From: Winogradskyella aurantiaca
Lineage (GTDB): Bacteria > Bacteroidota > Bacteroidia > Flavobacteriales > Flavobacteriaceae
Assembly: GCF_003362725.1 (NCBI RefSeq)
Contig: NZ_QKTV01000002.1
Location: 124,001-188,000 of the forward strand
Reading direction: 5' to 3'
Length of the DNA: 64,000 nt
Each line of letters begins with the position of its first letter. Within the stretch, counting starts at the first letter, position 1. The translations under genes were made by a program, and so were the position numbers. A model generated the notes under the pieces. It saw nothing but the letters and a program-made list of their open reading frames with translations, did not search any database and was not told the origin of the DNA. Shown in pieces: positions 63,245-64,000 of this stretch.

Positions 63245-64000
63245 TTACAGGTTATGTCGAATCCAACGCCAGATAAGTTTAAATCTGGATTTCGCGTCGT
63301 TTTCCAGATAGGCCCGGCCGTAGGTACCATAACCATAACCGTAACCGTAGCCATAGCCATATCCGTAGCCATATCCGTAATTGGAATTGGCCTTGTGACG
63401 GTAGAAGTTAAGTACAAAATGGACATTTTTAATCTGCCCCGTACGGTACTTGGCATTAATTAATTGCAGCATGCCCTTACGGGTGTAATCCAACCGTATC
63501 ATAAATAGGGTCGCATCAGCATAATGGGACAGTTCCATGGCATCGGCTACCAATCCAATTGGCGGGGTATCCAATATCACCATGTCATAATCCTTACGCA
63601 ATTGGTTGATTACTGCTGTTAAATTGACCGAAGCCAATAGTTCCGAAGGATTTGGGGGTACAGGACCGGAAGGAATGATAGTTAAATTCTCAATAGATGT
63701 TTGAAACTTCACCTCTTCCAGAGTATTATCGCCAATGAGATGATTAACAATGCCTAAATCATTAGTGACATCAAAATCTCCGAAGATTTTAGGCTTGCGA
63801 AGATCCAATCCTAATAAAATGGTTTTCTTACCCGATAAGGCATAGGCCGTAGATACGTTAATGGAGGTAAAGGTTTTGCCTTCTCCACTCACTGAGGAGG
63901 TCACCATAAGGGTCTTCCCACCGACCCGAGTTTGTTGATTCTGGTAAATGAATTGTAAACTGGATCGAACAGCCCTAAAAGACTCAGCTACAGCCGATTT
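63245..64000 (-). CDS. Polysaccharide biosynthesis tyrosine autokinase, BY-kinase (N-terminus beyond window)
   Basis: The visible part is 251 residues, open to base 64000. It contains the kinase domain of a Wzc-type protein: linker ESFRAVRSSLQFIYQNQQ, Walker A VTSSVSGEGKTFTSIN, Walker A' LLGLDLRKPK and Walker B MVILDTPPIG. The membrane/Wzz part should lie right of the window. The C-terminus carries nine Tyr-Gly pairs plus more Tyr (63316-63378 coding), the autophosphorylation cluster. Such kinases control polymer export and chain length. It heads the unit with the small sugar transferase. Confidence 0.92.
   Translation of the reverse strand, partial: KSAVAESFRAVRSSLQFIYQNQQTRVGGKTLMVTSSVSGEGKTFTSINVSTAYALSGKKTILLGLDLRKPKIFGDFDVTNDLGIVNHLIGDNTLEEVKFQTSIENLTIIPSGPVPPNPSELLASVNLTAVINQLRKDYDMVILDTPPIGLVADAMELSHYADATLFMIRLDYTRKGMLQLINAKYRTGQIKNVHFVLNFYRHKANSNYGYGYGYGYGYGYGYGYGTYGRAYLENDAKSRFKLIWRWIRHNL
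63316..63378 (-). repeat. Tyr-Gly codon repeat in the BY-kinase tail
   Basis: A hexanucleotide-like series of TAC/TAT-GGA/GGC/GGT codons gives nine consecutive Tyr-Gly pairs, then Thr-Tyr-Gly. Codon variants (TAC/TAT, GGA/GGC/GGT) alternate irregularly, so it is an imperfect repeat that may change length by slippage in multiples of six without frameshift. Confidence 0.85.

Noticed and set aside
63316-63378. CRISPR-like or VNTR array
   Set aside because: Units are six bases, coding and in frame as Tyr-Gly; no spacers.
63244-63456. N-terminal extension of the small sugar transferase (frame rich in Thr, Val, Met)
   Set aside because: It is the out-of-frame reading of the Tyr-Gly repeat in the BY-kinase gene; the sugar transferase has a good ATG at 63243 right after the kinase stop.
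1-64000. tRNA, rRNA, riboswitch, insertion sequence or toxin-antitoxin genes
   Set aside because: None recognised in the short intergenic gaps or among the encoded proteins.

Overview
The window looks like a chromosome segment of a marine-type member of the Flavobacteriaceae (Bacteroidota). Evidence: AT-rich DNA; TAnnTTTG-type -7 promoter elements; proteins typical of that group (2TM-domain and LytTR regulators, a PorV2-like outer-membrane protein, a LETM1-related biofilm protein, a fused cyclophilin-FKBP, a RecQ without the usual zinc cysteines); very tight gene packing. No rRNA, tRNA, CRISPR array, insertion sequence or prophage gene was seen. No gene-free stretch exceeds 300 bases; the largest are 59203-59490 and 10178-10398.

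Layout. 1-3960: the end of what looks like a cytochrome-oxidase assembly locus (TauE/SafE membrane protein, tandem universal stress protein, oxygen-independent HemN), then a YdeI-like protein and a lipoprotein Cu/Zn superoxide dismutase. 3982-12313: a LETM1-related protein, then a leftward regulatory operon (DUF2141 protein, TPR protein, LytS-type histidine kinase fused to a 2TM domain, two free-standing 2TM proteins, amidohydrolase, LytTR response regulator) and a rightward membrane-anchored LytTR regulator followed by an S41 peptidase. 12359-23007: core envelope and housekeeping genes (cyclophilin-FKBP, recQ, kdsD-tatC-CMD-lptB, TerC, pssA, PorV2-like, lnt).

23013-64000: a very large surface-polysaccharide locus, almost entirely on the minus strand, with most neighbours overlapping by 1-17 nt or separated by a few bases. 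It begins at the right edge with a BY-kinase (Wzc type, cut by the window end), a small initiating sugar transferase, and a UDP-HexNAc dehydrogenase/4-epimerase pair (WbpO/WbpP, TviB/TviC type). Next, beyond a rightward sulfotransferase, is an operon running from 59202 to 24561: an SDR enzyme, methyltransferase, Wzm/Wzt ABC exporter with a C-terminal cargo domain, DegT aminotransferase, two membrane proteins, a formyltransferase/methyltransferase/ATP-grasp module, many GT2 and GT4 glycosyltransferases, a pyruvyltransferase-like protein, neuA-neuB-neuC for a nonulosonic (sialic) acid, and an O-antigen ligase/polymerase. A second initiating transferase (WcaJ type) closes the locus at 23013-24407.

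How they may work together (inference): the glycan is probably built on undecaprenyl phosphate, contains a nonulosonic acid and an N-acetyl-hexosaminuronic acid, carries formyl, acyl, methyl, pyruvyl and perhaps amino-acid decorations, is exported by Wzm/Wzt, and is ligated to the cell surface. Notable signals are a run of nine G bases inside one glycosyltransferase gene (possible phase variation), a Tyr-Gly repeat tail on the BY-kinase, and many non-ATG starts inside the locus.
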